Shown: in pieces, positions 1 to 11,268 of the stretch
Numbering within the stretch: position 1 is the stretch's first letter
Layout: each line of letters opens with the position of its first letter
DNA from: Adenophora triphylla var. japonica
Lineage: Eukaryota > Streptophyta > Magnoliopsida > Asterales > Campanulaceae
Reading direction: 5' to 3'
NCBI GenBank assembly: GCA_022495995.1
Contig: JAFEMH010001296.1
Location: 62,001-126,000 of the forward strand
DNA length: 64,000 nucleotides
The notes under the pieces: model-generated
Seen by the model: only the letters and a program-made list of their open reading frames with translations
What the model was told of the DNA's origin: nothing
The model's database searches: none
Translations under genes and position numbers: made by a program

Positions 1-1193
1 GTGAAACGGAGTCGAGCTATACTTGGGCATTACGTTGTCTTAGGACAACAATGTATGGATGCACTGCTCCCCGTGTTATTGTCACGCATGTGGCATCGGG
101 CTTTGATGAAAGCATGCAACAATGTGTTTCCTAAGCTAAAGGACTACTTTGTAGATGGCACATCTACCAAAATATTTTGAAAAAGTGCAGGCCATCATTA
201 AAATCAAAGGAATCTTGGAATTCATTTTATCGAGCATGGAATATGTTGGTTGAATCTGAAACTGAGGAAGCATACTTGTTCAATTTGGAACAACTTGAAG
301 CAATATTGCTTGATTTTTCAGGTATTCTTAAATTAAATATTCAAAAAAATTATGTTTATAAATAAATACTCATAAAATTGATTTTTGTTTTTTGACTTTT
401 CAGGTGTTCTTAGTTATGTAAATGCAAATTGGTTGATACCTTATAAGGAAATGTTTGTAGCTGCTTGGACAGATAAATTTCTGAACTTTGGAAATCACAC
501 AACTAATAGAGTGGAGAGTCAGCATGCCAAGTTAAAAAAATACTTGGAATCCCCACGATCGGATTTAGAAAGGTCATTGTCGTATATTCACCAGTGTCGT
601 CTGGGCAAATACAAGTCATATCGATCCAAGGAAGTCTTGAACGTAACAAAATTATCATTCAACATCGATTCAACACAGCACTGTTCCGAGAATTGCATGG
701 TTTCATTTTAACTCATGCACTTGACATAATGTCCAAGGAATTTGAGCGGACCAAAGTTAAAGGATTTTTTTCCAAGAAATGTGGATGTCAATTACGCACG
801 AGTCATGGGTTGTCGTGTGCGCATGAACAAGTAGTATACTTCAAAGGAGATCGTTCTATTCCACTTGACGCAATAGATATGTTTTGGAGGAAACTTGATT
901 TATTGTCGTGCACATCCTTAGAAGATGATGATTTTGGTTGCGAACCGGAGTTACAAATGTTTAAGGCACAAGTCAAGAAAAAATCGAGATCTGGTAAGTT
1001 CAGTTTATTGAGAAAGTTAAGGGAGATAATCGCGCCATCAACAACTTTAGTTCGTGATCCAGTTGTTCACAAGACTTGCGGTCGTCCCTCATTAAAGGAT
1101 AAAATATTCAAAAAAAGTCATATTGATCCGCATTTGCCTTCTAAAAAACCTAGTAGACATGGTTTTTCTTCAAAGAAGATTTGTTGGAGTTGA
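1..1193 (+). pseudogene. MULE (MURA-like) transposase, C-terminal half, broken
   Basis: This is the C-terminal part of a Mutator-like transposase that enters from the left edge. In shifting frames it shows the end of the DDE region (PRVIVT, then ALMKACNNVFPK), the conserved C-x-W-H block (CRWHIYQNIL near 148), the NRVESQHAKLK segment (about 510-535), a VQHRF-like block (IIQHRFNTALFRELHG near 655-700) and a SWIM zinc finger (CGCQL...LSCAHE near 781-830). A typical 83 bp intron fits 322-404 (GT to TTTTCAG), because the frame is open on both sides of it. Frame changes are needed near 95, 140 and 594, and the usual TDREL aspartate motif is not readable, so the copy is dead. MULE transposases cut and paste Mutator elements. 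The family assignment is firm; the exact element ends are not visible. Confidence 0.85.
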
Positions 1194-1373
1194 TCCGCCC
1201 GTGCCGGCTCAAAAACCCAAGAGACATAGTTGCTCTTCAAAGAAGATTCGTTGATCTTAAAAATACTCAAGATAATGGAACCAACAGACATAGTTACTCT
1301 TTTGACCAACAATACTCTTTCCATCCATTTATTTTTCAGCTTCCGACTATTTTTCATCCTTACATCACGCAGT

Positions 1374-1828
1374 GCACGATGTAAGATCCGATGGAAATTG
1401 TGGATTTCGAGCAATAGCCGTCTCTGTCTTGGTCTTCATGAAGATGCATGGCCCACTATTCGTTATGAGTTGATAGAAGAGTTAAACATGTTCAAAGAAG
1501 AATATGTCGAGATGTTTGGCGTTGGAGGATGGTTTAATGCTTACAACTCCTTGAATTTCTTCGAGTCAAATGTAAGTGCACCTCCCGAGCATTGGATGAC
1601 CATGCCTCGATATGGGAGTCCCGATTGCTTCAAGTACAATGTGATATTACATGTTCTAAGCATATCAGTAGCATAACGCACTTACCGCTCCGATCTAATC
1701 CTCCACCGTGTAATCAACATGTTGCTATTGCAATCGGGCATGTTAATAATAATCATTACGTCAAAGTAACATTGACAGTGAGGGTACCCGTGTCGACAAT
1801 CATGCCACAAAGGATTCATTTCACATAA
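1374..1828 (+). pseudogene. OTU-like cysteine protease domain attached to the MULE
   Basis: About 180 bp after the SWIM-finger frame ends, the sequence reads DVRSDGNCGFRAIAV (1377-1421), the classic catalytic block of OTU-type cysteine proteases (D-G-N-C). It is followed, after one frame change near 1425, by AWPTIRYELIEELN, WMTMPRYG (about 1592) and, in another frame, HLPLRS and NNNHYVKV (about 1745-1775), where the His would be the second catalytic residue. The order, spacing and strand match MULE proteins that carry an OTU domain C-terminal to the transposase. I infer one ancestral MULE-OTU gene, now frameshifted. What the protease does for the transposon is not known from sequence. Confidence 0.8.
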
Positions 1829-2536
1829 TTGTGCGTACCGAACGGGTACTCCATATTTTGATCGAATTAACATTTATAATGAATATTTGCGTGTGCGCTC
1901 TAATTGTACTAGCAAATTTGTTGTATTGGATTGAGAAGACATGAAATGAATTAAATTATTTTGTATTTTATATTTAATGTTATAATTTGTTAAATTTCTT
2001 TTTTAGTATAATAATTTTATTTATAATTCCACCTAATATACTTATTTTTTATTTTTGGTTAAAAGAAATAAAATCAAAAATTGAATAAACAGTGATGTGA
2101 GGTTTTAAATTAATCACGTGAGTAGGGCCCACCTATCTCTTACCAAACGCCGCCAACTCCCTCCAATCCAATTCACTCTCTTTTGCACCACGTGTGTTTG
2201 CCAAACAGCTTCTTTATTTCTCATTTCTCCAATTTCAAAGTGAATATTGACTTTTAAGAAACCAATGTTCTTTTCACTATTTTTTTTTAAATCAGGTAGT
2301 GTGAATAGCACTACCCTTTGAAAATGGATAAAATCATTTTGCAACAGAAGAATATAAAGGCCCCACTTACTCTAAAACCCATATGACGAAATTTAAATCC
2401 AATACAGGATATATTATATCTAAAATTCTAGACATCTCTTGCCCTTTTATAACTGACTTATAAGGCTACTTCATTTCTTATAAGTGACTTCTACGACTAA
2501 TTTGTCTGTTATATTGACTTATAAGATAATTTTTAC
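1829..2536. other. AT-rich DNA, no gene seen
   Basis: No open frame with recognisable motifs. 1829-2100 could hold the 3' UTR or terminus of the MULE. I could not find a convincing terminal inverted repeat or a 9 bp target duplication. Confidence 0.5.
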
Positions 2537-3300
2537 AACAAAAAAAATCAAAACTTTTAATATTAACAACATATTAATCTCAAAATTTACACATTAAAAC
2601 TCTTATAACTAAATTATTAGATCAACTTGTCTCTTATAACTAATTCGTCTCTTATAATTGTCTTATAATTATAACCGACTTGTAAGACTAATTCATCTCT
2701 TATAATTATAACTGACTTGTAAAACTAATTCAAAATTTACACATTACAACTCTTATAAGTGACTTATAAGACTATTTCTTCTCTTATAATTGACTTATAA
2801 GATAATATTTTTAACAAAAAAACAAAATTTTCAATAATAACAACAAATTAATCTCATAACTTACACATTAAAACTCCTATAACTGAATTATAAGACCAAC
2901 TTGGCTCTTACAACTATTTCATATCTTATAATTGACTTTACAAAACAATTTTTCAACAAAAAATAAAAAATTCCAATAACAACGATGTTTTAATCTCATA
3001 ATTTACACATTACAACTCTTATATCTTAATTATAACTGACTTATAAAACTATTTCATCTATTATAACTAACTTATAAGACTTTTCTCTTTTTAATTGACT
3101 TATGAAACAATTGTTTAACAAAAAATAAAAAATAAAAAAAATCCAATAGTAACAACGAATTAATGTCATAATTTATACATTAAACTCTTATATCTTATAA
3201 ATGAATTATAAAACTATTTCATCTTTTATAAGTAACTTAAATACGTTCGTCTCTTATAAAATAATTTTTCAACAAAAAACTAAAATTATGAGATAAATAA
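2537..3300. repeat. Degenerate ~150 bp tandem repeat, AT-rich
   Basis: A block of the form AACAAAAAA...CAATAATAACAAC...TTAATCTCATAATTTACACATTA...CTCTTATA recurs at about 2537, 2813, 2955, 3117 and 3270. Copies are separated by short TATAAG-type subrepeats (ACTTATAAGACTA and variants). Spacing is uneven (about 142-162 bp, one double spacing), so it is an old minisatellite. Confidence 0.6.
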
Positions 3301-3438
3301 AATGGCATCTGCTGAGCACGAAACAAAACTAAAATCTATTAATCATCAAAACCAAAACTTAATATCCTTCATTCCAATCTGTCATGAACGTGAATATAAT
3401 TATTGAGTATACACCATTTTTGTTCATACTTGATCAAA

Positions 3439-3443
3439 TACAC
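3439..3443. repeat. Target-site duplication (left) of Tat-1
   Basis: TACAC lies immediately before the 5' LTR and is repeated exactly at 15548-15552 after the 3' LTR. This fixes the element ends. Confidence 0.92.
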
Positions 3444-4103
3444 TGAACATACCAGAAGTGTCGACCTGGGCCAAGCGAGTAAAGCCCAATCCTCAAGGAA
3501 TTATTGTCACCACATTCTCAGTGGGCTAGGCCCAATTATTACATGGCTCAAGGCCCATCTTATTGATCAGTCGACTTAAATTCATTGTCCGACCTACCAG
3601 GTCCCGACCTAACTTAGTCCGACCTTATGATCCAAGTCCTACTTCGGGTACGATCCAGCTCTACCCGTCAGTCAAGTCGGCCCAACCCCAAATGGCGACC
3701 TCGACCTGCCAAGCTAGTGTCGACCTAACGATTACAGGCGCACGTGCAACTATTCTTTCCATAACTGGTTCCCTATAATTCAGGAGCCATCCCTGGACAC
3801 GTTTGCATGACATGTAACCGTTCCATAAATTACGGAGCTCATGTAGCCCCACCAAATATACCACCCACATCAACTATAAATACTTGACAACCACAACGGT
3901 TCTAAGGTAACTGCAATTTTGTCATTTGATCATCCTTGTTCAATACATTATTTGCGCTCCAAACATATATACTTACTCGCACGCCCGAGGGTCTAAGTCG
4001 GAGACACATCCGCCTAGTCGTGGGTTCTGATTTCAGGTCAAAGAGTCAGGTGAATAGTCCTGCCACGTGGAGGAAGATTGATAAGCACATTTCTGCGGCA
4101 TCA
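3444..4103 (+). repeat. Tat-1 5' LTR (660 bp)
   Basis: Begins TGAACATACC and ends GCGGCATCA, and matches 14928-15547 nearly throughout. It is rich in GTCGAC/CGACCT motifs that recur elsewhere in the element. It keeps a stretch of about 35 bp holding the TATA box that the 3' LTR lacks. Confidence 0.93.
3875..3882 (+). promoter_or_regulatory. TATA box in the Tat-1 5' LTR
   Basis: TATAAATA, about 230 bp before the LTR end, is the best candidate core promoter of the element. The matching stretch is deleted in the 3' LTR near 15331. Confidence 0.6.
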
Positions 4104-4106
4104 GTT

Positions 4107-4124
4107 TGGTTCCATTGCCGGGAA
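4107..4124 (+). other. Primer-binding site of Tat-1 (tRNA-Asp-like)
   Basis: TGGTTCCATTGCCGGGAA starts 3 bp after the LTR. Against the tRNA-Asp complement commonly used by plant gypsy elements (TGGCGCCGTTGCCGGGGA) it has 14 of 18 matches, so it is a mutated version of that site. Confidence 0.65.
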
Positions 4125-4167
4125 CTCGTGCATACTTGACCTCAAAAGTTTTTTTCAACCTGCAATC

Positions 4168-6474
4168 ATGGTGACTTCGGATGGACATGTCTCTGAGGCC
4201 TCACTTGAACACAACGAAGAAAACACTAACGCCAATGCAAACACTGGAAATGCTAATTTGCCTCCTCCCCCTCCACCGCGTCATCATGTTAGGGCAACTC
4301 GATCTAATAGTGTTGCTGATGGTCGGGGATTGCCAGATGGGAGGAGAGACAAACGACCTATGGAAGGATAGGGAGCTCCACCTCCTCCAAAACGTCAAAT
4401 AGGGCAAACAAATGCTGGAAACAGGGCAGGTCCCTCATCTAATCCCCTGAGCAGAAAGGAGATGCTGTTGGAGCAAGCTCAAATCCTAGCAGAATTAATA
4501 GCAATGGAGGAGGCAGAGCAGGCTGACAAAAGGTCAGAGAGGGTGGCTCCCTCTCAGGTTTCTAACAGGCAGCCTGCTAGGAGTGCTAGGCCGAATGAAA
4601 TCGTGGGACAGAATTTCGAGCACAGGATAGTGCAGTGGCCTCACTCCCCGATCCATGTTCCGAGTGACGATCTGAGGGCTAGCCTCAACAGGAATAGAGA
4701 GCAGGAAGCCCAGTCAGATCTGAGACACAACTTGAGGCTAGTCGAAGCTTGTGTGGATCACCGGCCAGGACACAAAGGTCGCAGTCCCACAGGGAAAGGA
4801 ATGGGCGCAGGTCGCCTATAAGAGAGGGTAGGCGCAGGTCGCCACTCAGAGATGATAGGCGCAGGTCGCCACTAAGAGAGAATAGGCGCAGGACGCCGCT
4901 TAGAGATGATAGCGCAGTCGCCAATTCGGGCCACCGAGGTCACCTTCTCACAGGATAGGAGGGGAGAGAGATAACTCCCCCTGAATAAGTTGGTGCATTT
5001 ACACAAAGCCAACTCTGGGAGAGAGCATCACCATGAAGAGAGGCAAAGGTCAAATGATGTCTCCCATGCTAGGGATGACAGGCCAGATGCTAGAGAATGG
5101 CTCATATGGAAGAAGAAGTTTGAGCAGTGGGAAGCTGACAAGAAAGATGATGTTAAAAAGGATGAGCGAGAAGGTTTTGCTCTTCGACCCTTGGCCAAGG
5201 AGTTGCTCGATTGTCGACCTCCGCCAGGCTTCAGATTACCAGTCCTAGAAAAATATTCAGGTGCAACCAACGCCAAAAGCCATATACAACACTTGGAGGC
5301 TACCATGTGCTTTGTCTCCCACGAGGACGACATGATATGCAAGGCACTTACAAGCACACTCACTGGGGCAGCCCTCACTTGGTTCAATGGCTTGGCACCA
5401 AGTTGCATCTCGACTTGGACCTACATGAGGAAGAAATTTCTGGAACGCTTCTCAACTGCTGGAGCTAGGAAGATGACAGTCACCGATCTAAACAACTTGG
5501 TGCAAGGGAAAAATGAAAGCTCGATGAGCTACTACACCAAGTTTAAAGAGATGGTTGACAAGATCGAGGAAGACCTCACAGACAGGGAGGTGATCAATTG
5601 TTTCAGGAGTGGAATTACTTCTGCAGATATGGACTACGAGCTGACAGTTCGAACTGTAACTACTCGACAAGAGTTATTCGAGAAGGCCTACAACGTAGCA
5701 TTGGCCGAGGAAAGAAAAGAAAAGAAAAATGGGAAAGGCCACAAGACTGAGGTCGCTGATGATAAGAAGGACCCAGTCAAGAATGGGGGAAATAACAAAA
5801 ATGGCAAGAACAGAACCAGGGCGACTGAGAAAGTGCCCGAAGCTTTCACTCCCCTAACGGTGAGTCGAACTGAAATAATGAATATGGTCGAGCTAGGTCC
5901 ACCCGCCCTGGGCGAACCCAAAGCAAATAAGTTCAGAAGGGACAATAGCAAATATTGCGAGTATCACAAAGATACGGGCCATACTACGGAGGATTGTATG
6001 AGCTTGAAGCGTATAATTCAGAAGATGGTCGACCAGGGAAGGCTCGATGCATATGTAAAAAGGCCTCAAGCAGGCGGCGGTGAGCGACCTGCAGGTGGAC
6101 ATCCAGAGCCAAGACAACCTAGGATGAATTGGGGCGTTATTACTGAGCAAGCCAGCAACACATCCATCAAACATAAGATTTTCCAGCTCAACCAAGCCCT
6201 ACATATGCCGCCAAGGAGCTACGTCAGGGACGAGGTGATTAGCTTTTCTCCGAACGAGCTAGCAACTAATATGGCGGCTAGAGAGCAAGTTTTCGTCATC
6301 TCAGGACTAATTGATGGATGTATGACGAGCAGACTCTTAGTCGACACGGGGGCCTGCAAGGATATTCTGTTCTACAAAACGTTTCAGGAGATGGGTCTCT
6401 CGAGTGAACAGCTTGAACGGTATGATGGCAGATTGGAAGGCTTCACCAACCATCGGGTCGATGCCAAAGGATAG
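4168..6474 (+). pseudogene. Tat-1 gag and start of protease, interrupted
   Basis: Starts at ATG 4168 (MVTSDGHVSEASL) in the same frame as the rest of gag-pol. TAG at 4369 and TAA at 4819 break it. Between about 4750 and 4910 the sensible frame is another one and reads an Arg/Ser-rich repeat (units like RRRSPLRDD). From 4990 the frame is open to TAG 6472. It contains the retrotransposon gag domain (EKYSGATNAKSHIQHLEA, then LTGAALTWFNGLAP, about 5245-5400), the zinc knuckle CEYHKDTGHTTEDC (about 5956-5997) and the start of an aspartic protease with LVDTGAC (about 6337-6357). Gag packages element RNA; the protease matures the polyprotein. The family is certain and the copy is non-functional. Confidence 0.88.
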
Positions 6475-8610
6475 ATCAAGCTAGACGTCGACCTAGGCCA
6501 ACCCCCCTACAGGGTCGTATCCAAGGTAAAATTCATTGTAATTGACGTGAATAGTGATTACGCTGTAATTCTTGGTATTCCTGGCCAGGTCGCACTTGGA
6601 ATGGTGGCCTCAATCCCCCATCAGCGAGTTAAATTCCCCATGCCAGCTGGAGTCGGCTGTGTACAAGGCACAGCTCGAGCATACCTTGATCATGTCCTTC
6701 GAGAAAGAAAGAAGAGGGAGCTAGAGGTTGAAACTGCGGAAGGATACCTAAAGCTGTCTCAGTCGGTCACCAAAACTACTCGACTATCTACGATCACCTG
6801 CGTAGAGGAGGAGACCTGTCGCTCGCATGACGAAGTCATGACAGAGTCGACACGTCCCCCCACACTCACAACGGTCGATCCAAATACAGTTATGGTCGAC
6901 CAAGTCATCATAGGCGAGCTATGCCTCCAAGTCGACAATAACTCGGGGGCCACCACCAGTGAGATTGCAGATGAGCTGGATGACATGATAGCTGAAGAAG
7001 CTCCCCACTTGGGGGCCAAGGAAAGATAGAGGGTTAGGGAGATCATCATTGAGACCCTACAATTCAGAGATGGTCCAGAGCTAGAGGCTGTAGACGAGTT
7101 GGAAGCAGTGATCACAAATCCTTCCTATCCCAAACAGAAAATTCAGATTGGAAAGCAATTGTCACCTGAAGAAAGGTTAGAGATTGTCGAGCTACTCAAA
7201 GAAAGCAACGATGTTTTTGCCTGGCGAGTAGAAGATATGATGGGGATTAAGAAGGAGGTTGTTGTTCATAGACTGGAGGTCAACCCGACCATAAAGCCCA
7301 AACCTCAGAGGCTGAGAAGCTTTGCTCGCGACAAGGAGGAGGCTATAAAGCTCGAGGTACAAAAACTTTTGAGTGCAGGTATAATCAAGGAGGCCACCCA
7401 TACCACCTGGCTAGCTAATGTGGTCATGGTGAAGAAATCCAACGGAAAATGGAGAATGTGCGTCGACTTCACCAATCTCAACCTTGCTTGCCCAAAAGAC
7501 AGCTATCCCCTACCTCGAATTAACAAGCTTGTTGATTCTATTGCTGGACACTCCACCCTCAGCTTCCTCGATGCCTATTCAGGATATCATCAGATCAAGA
7601 TGCATGAGGATGACATAGTGAAGACGACATTTCAAGCAGCTGGAGGCATCTATTGCTACAACATGATGCCATTCGGATTAAAGAATGCAGGTGCGACCTA
7701 CCAAAGAATGGTGAACAAAGTCTTTGCTTCACAGATTGGCCGAAACATGGAGGCTTACGTCGACGATATGGTCATCAAAACAAAGACCGGACGTCACGTA
7801 GTCAACCTAAGGGAAACGTTCGCCAATCTATGAGCAAACGACTTGAAGCTTAATCCAAGCAAATGTGTCTTTGGGGTAGCAGCTGGCAAGTTCCTTGGAT
7901 TTATGGTGTCACAACGAGGAATAGAGGCCAATCCAGAAAAGATCAAGGCTCTAGTCGACATGCAGGAGCCCACCAGTATCAAAGAGATGCAGCGACTTAA
8001 TGGAAGGGTGGCAGCCTTAGGTTGCTTCATAGCCAAGTCGGCGGAAAGGTCTCTCCCCTTCTTCAAATCTTTGAGGGGGACGAAAAATTTTGAGTGGACG
8101 GCCGAATGTCATTCGTCGTTCCAAAAGCTTAAGGAGTACCTCGCTTCTCCTCCTCTATTAAGCAGCCCGACTACTGGAGAGACTCTATTTGTATATCTGT
8201 CTGTGGGTGATCAATCAGTTGCAGCAGTCTTAGTTCGAGAAGAGGAAGGGCTTCAAAAGCCCGTGTATTATGTTAGCAAGGCTCTATCAGATGTCGAAGG
8301 AAGGTATTACAATGTAGAGAATGTCGCATATGCCTTAGTTGTGGCTTCAAGGAAGCTGCGAGCTTACTTCTTGGCTCATCCTATTATTGTGCTCACAAAT
8401 GCGCCCTTGAGAAAAATTCTACACAAGCCAGAGAGTTCAGGTCGTTTGCTCAATTGGTCAATTGCTCTCACAGAATTCGACATCGAGTATCGACCTCGAA
8501 AGGCATTGAAGGCTCAAGCCTTGGCAAATTTCTTGGTCGAGCTGACGTTCACCAAGAAGGATAGCGAGGTGCGAGCCCAGAAGGAGAAAGTTAAGGGAAA
8601 GGAGCCGTGA
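6475..8610 (+). pseudogene. Tat-1 protease end, reverse transcriptase and RNase H, interrupted
   Basis: Same frame as the upstream gag, with in-frame stops at 7027 (TAG), 7831 (TGA) and 8608 (TGA). The protease tail reads DYAVILGIPGQV (about 6560). RT runs from about 7285 with GIIKEATHTTWLANVVMVKK, CVDFTNLNLACPKDSYPLP, FLDAYSGYHQI, MPFGLKNAGATYQ and the catalytic YVDD (about 7756). The thumb/connection reads LNPSKCVFGV and FLGFMVSQRGIEANPEKI. RNase H begins near 8180 (FVYLSVGDQSVAAVLVRE, PVYYVSKALSD). The catalytic RT motif is intact but the reading frame is not. It is continuous with the aRNH-integrase part downstream. Confidence 0.9.
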
Positions 8611-10358
8611 GTCCCACTTGTCACTTGTATACCCGACGACCGTTGGAAAGTTTACTCGACGGGTCACAACGAAGAATGTCGGGAGCCTGGGATAGTCCTG
8701 ATCGAGCCAGAATCTGGGATGGTCTACGAGGAAGCATTGAGGTTTAAGTTTGAAGCCTCTAATAACCAAGCAGAGTATGAAGCTTTGGTGGCAGCCATCG
8801 AGTACGCCAAATGCTTTGGAGCAACCAAAATCATGGCATATTGCGACTCCCAGTTAATAGTAAACCAGGTCCGAGGGGAATATGAAGTGCTAAACTCGAC
8901 TCTGATCAAATACTATGACCTGGTAAAGGAGATGATAAAAGACTTGGAGTTTTGGGAAATTCAGAGGATTGGTCGAGAAGACAATGAATTGGCCGACCTA
9001 CTCTCAAAGCTAGCTACTTCAGACGAGCCACACGAAGAGCCCATCTCCTACCTCGAAAATCCAGCCTATGAAAGGGTCCAAATTCAATGCGTAGAGGACC
9101 CCTTGAGAAACTGGGCTTATGACAAGTGTTGGATCGAAGAAATGAAGGCGTACCGGGAAAGGGGCGAGCTCCCTGAGGACGAGAAGAAAGCTCGAACTAT
9201 TAAAAAGAAAGCTCCGAGATATGTTATCCAAGGAGGCATGCTATTCAGAAGATCATATACTAGACCATTGCTGAAATGCATTCACCCCCAAGAAATTACT
9301 CAGTTAATGCATAAGGTGCACAGTGGAATTTGTGGTGGACACCCGGGGGCCAGAACTTTAGCTGACAAATTGATCACTTTGGGGTACTACTGGCCACACA
9401 TGAGAGCTGACACTCACGACTTTGTTCAGCAATATGACCAATGTCAAAGGTTTGCCAACCTACCTCATCTGCCTACAACGGAGCAAACTCCAGTGATCGC
9501 TGCTTGGCCATTTGATATGTGGGGCGTCGACTTGATTGGACCCTTCCCGCCCGCCCGTGGAAACTGCAAGTATGTGATCGTCGCAATTGATTACTTCACG
9601 AAATGGGTCAAAGCAAAGCCACTAGCTTGCATCACAGAGGAAAATGACATCAACTTCATACATGACTTCATCTGGTGTCGATTTGGGATCCCTCGAGCTA
9701 TAGTATCAGACAACGGCTTACAGTTCTCCAGAGCTTTCGAAGAAGAAATGAATCGAGTAGGGATAAAGCATTGGCAATCATCTGTTGCCCCTTAAGGCAA
9801 TGGACAAGCTGAAGCAGCGAATAAACTAGTCCTCTCCTCACTCAAGACGGGATTAGTGGGTCGACGTAACAACTGGTTGGACGAACTCCCCCTTGCTCTT
9901 TGGGCAGTTCGTACAACTACTCGGGGGCCTACGGGGGAGACCCCATTCGCTCTTACATATGGGTCGGAGGCCATGGCTCCAGCCGAGCTACGATTTCCTA
10001 CAGCCAGAGTGACCTTCTTCGATCAAGAGCAGAACGACACCAACAGGTTGATCGACTTGGATTTAATCGACGAGAAGCGAGACACAACCTACTTACGAAT
10101 GGTTAACTACAAGCAAAAAACAAAGAGCTATCATGATAAGAAGGTGAAGACAAGATCATTCCAAGTGGGTGACCACGTGTTAAGAAAGATAGAGGCAACA
10201 GGAAGGAGAACCCAGCAGAACAAGCTATCTCCCAACTGGGAAGGTCCCTACATTGTTACTCGAATCATCAAGGAAGGGACTTACATGATTGCTCATCCAA
10301 TGGTGAGGAGTTGAAGCATCCATGGCACGCTACTCACCTCATCAAATACTACTTCTAG
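8611..10358 (+). pseudogene. Tat-1 second RNase H and integrase, interrupted
   Basis: The extra RNase H-like domain of Tat elements begins right after the TGA: WKVYSTGHNEEC, where a DGS-type catalytic block is expected, then ASNNQAEYEALVAAIEYA and REDNELADLLSKLA (to about 9018). The first catalytic Asp appears replaced by Thr. Integrase follows: VHSGICGGHPGARTLADK and YDQCQ (zinc finger HHCC with the first Cys read as Tyr), WGVDLIGPF and VSDNGLQF (the two Asp), and GNGQAEAAN (the Glu) just after TAA at 9793. The C-terminus (FQVGDHVLRKIEA, LSPNWEGPYIV) changes frame near 10300 and ends with HPWHATHLIKYYF at TAG 10356. The family is secure; the protein is inactive. Confidence 0.88.
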
Positions 10359-10499
10359 TACAGTTCCCTAGTCCAGTTCGAAGTTAATGCAGTTTCCAAG
10401 TTTGAATTTGTCATAGCCCTAGCTTTCCATTTGATGTAAGCATGTTCGTACTTCAATAAAAATCGCAGTTCTATTCGACAAAACATTGTATTACACCAA
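10359..10499. other. Tat-1 spacer after pol
   Basis: Short non-coding stretch between the integrase stop and the tandem repeats. It includes CTTCAATAAAAATC at about 10453-10465, which resembles a plant poly(A) signal. Confidence 0.4.
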
Positions 10500-10950
10500 T
10501 CTCAACAAGCTCGACTCTAAGTCAGCTTTGTTCTAAGAAGCTCGATTCTTAATCAGCTTTGTTCCTTTAACAAGTCCGACCCTTGGTCGACTTCGTTCCA
10601 ACAAGCTCGACTCTAAGTCAGCTTCGTTCTAACAAGCTCGATTCTTAATCAACTTTGTTCCTTTAACAAGTCCGACCCTTGGTCGACTTCGTTCCAACAA
10701 GCTCGACTCTTAGTCAGCTTCGTTCTAACAAGCTCGATTCTTAATCAGCTTTGTTCCTTTAACAAGTCCGACCCTTGGTCGACTTCGTTCCAACAAGCTC
10801 GACTCTTAGTCAGCTTCGTTCTAACAAGATCGATTCTTAATTAGCTTCGTTCCTCTAACAAGTCCGACTCTTAGTCGACTTCGTTCTTACAAGCTCGACC
10901 TTCGGTCAGCTTCACTTCCTTAAACGAATTCGACTCTTAGTCAATCTCGT
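10500..10950. repeat. 96 bp higher-order tandem repeat built from ~32 bp units
   Basis: Units of the type AACAAGCTCGACTCTAAG + TCAGCTTCGTTCT recur. Three variants (GCTCGACTC, GCTCGATTC, GTCCGACCC) alternate in the same order, and whole triplets repeat at about 10504, 10601, 10697 and 10793 (96-97 bp). The later copies decay. Tandem repeats between pol and the 3' LTR are common in Tat/Ogre elements. Confidence 0.85.
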
Positions 10951-11268
10951 TTGCAAAAGCTATACAAGTCTAAGGTCGACTGAGTTATCGAAAATCAGTT
11001 CGACCAAAGTCTTAGAGTGACTTAGTCATCCTAGTAAATCTAGCTCGACACACATGCTGGAATCAAAGGCATACGACACACAATGATAGAAAGTCAGTTA
11101 CGATTAAATATAACCAAGTCTCCCAAAACGGGCCAAGTCTTAAGCAAATAAAAATTACGAAGTATTATGCCTCCCAAAAAACTGGGCCAAGGCATTTAAG
11201 CAGTTACAAAAACAAAAAATAGAATTGTGTTTGGGACTTGTTTCATTACACACCAAGTTCAAATTAAA
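10951..11268. other. Tat-1 spacer between tandem repeats and antisense gene
   Basis: No coding potential seen. On the minus strand this would be the 3' UTR of the antisense gene. Confidence 0.5.

Noticed and set aside
4107..4124. tRNA-like sequence after an LTR
   Set aside because: Only the 18 bp primer-binding complement is present, with no cloverleaf. No tRNA or rRNA gene was found in the window.
4685..4924. Minus-strand LSLSGDLRL repeat protein
   Set aside because: Antisense of the gag Arg/Ser repeat (RRRSPLRD), which is the known gag-type sequence.
10500..10950. Regularly spaced repeats that could recall a CRISPR array
   Set aside because: The monomers are contiguous ordered variants with no unique spacers, and the sequence is a plant retrotransposon.
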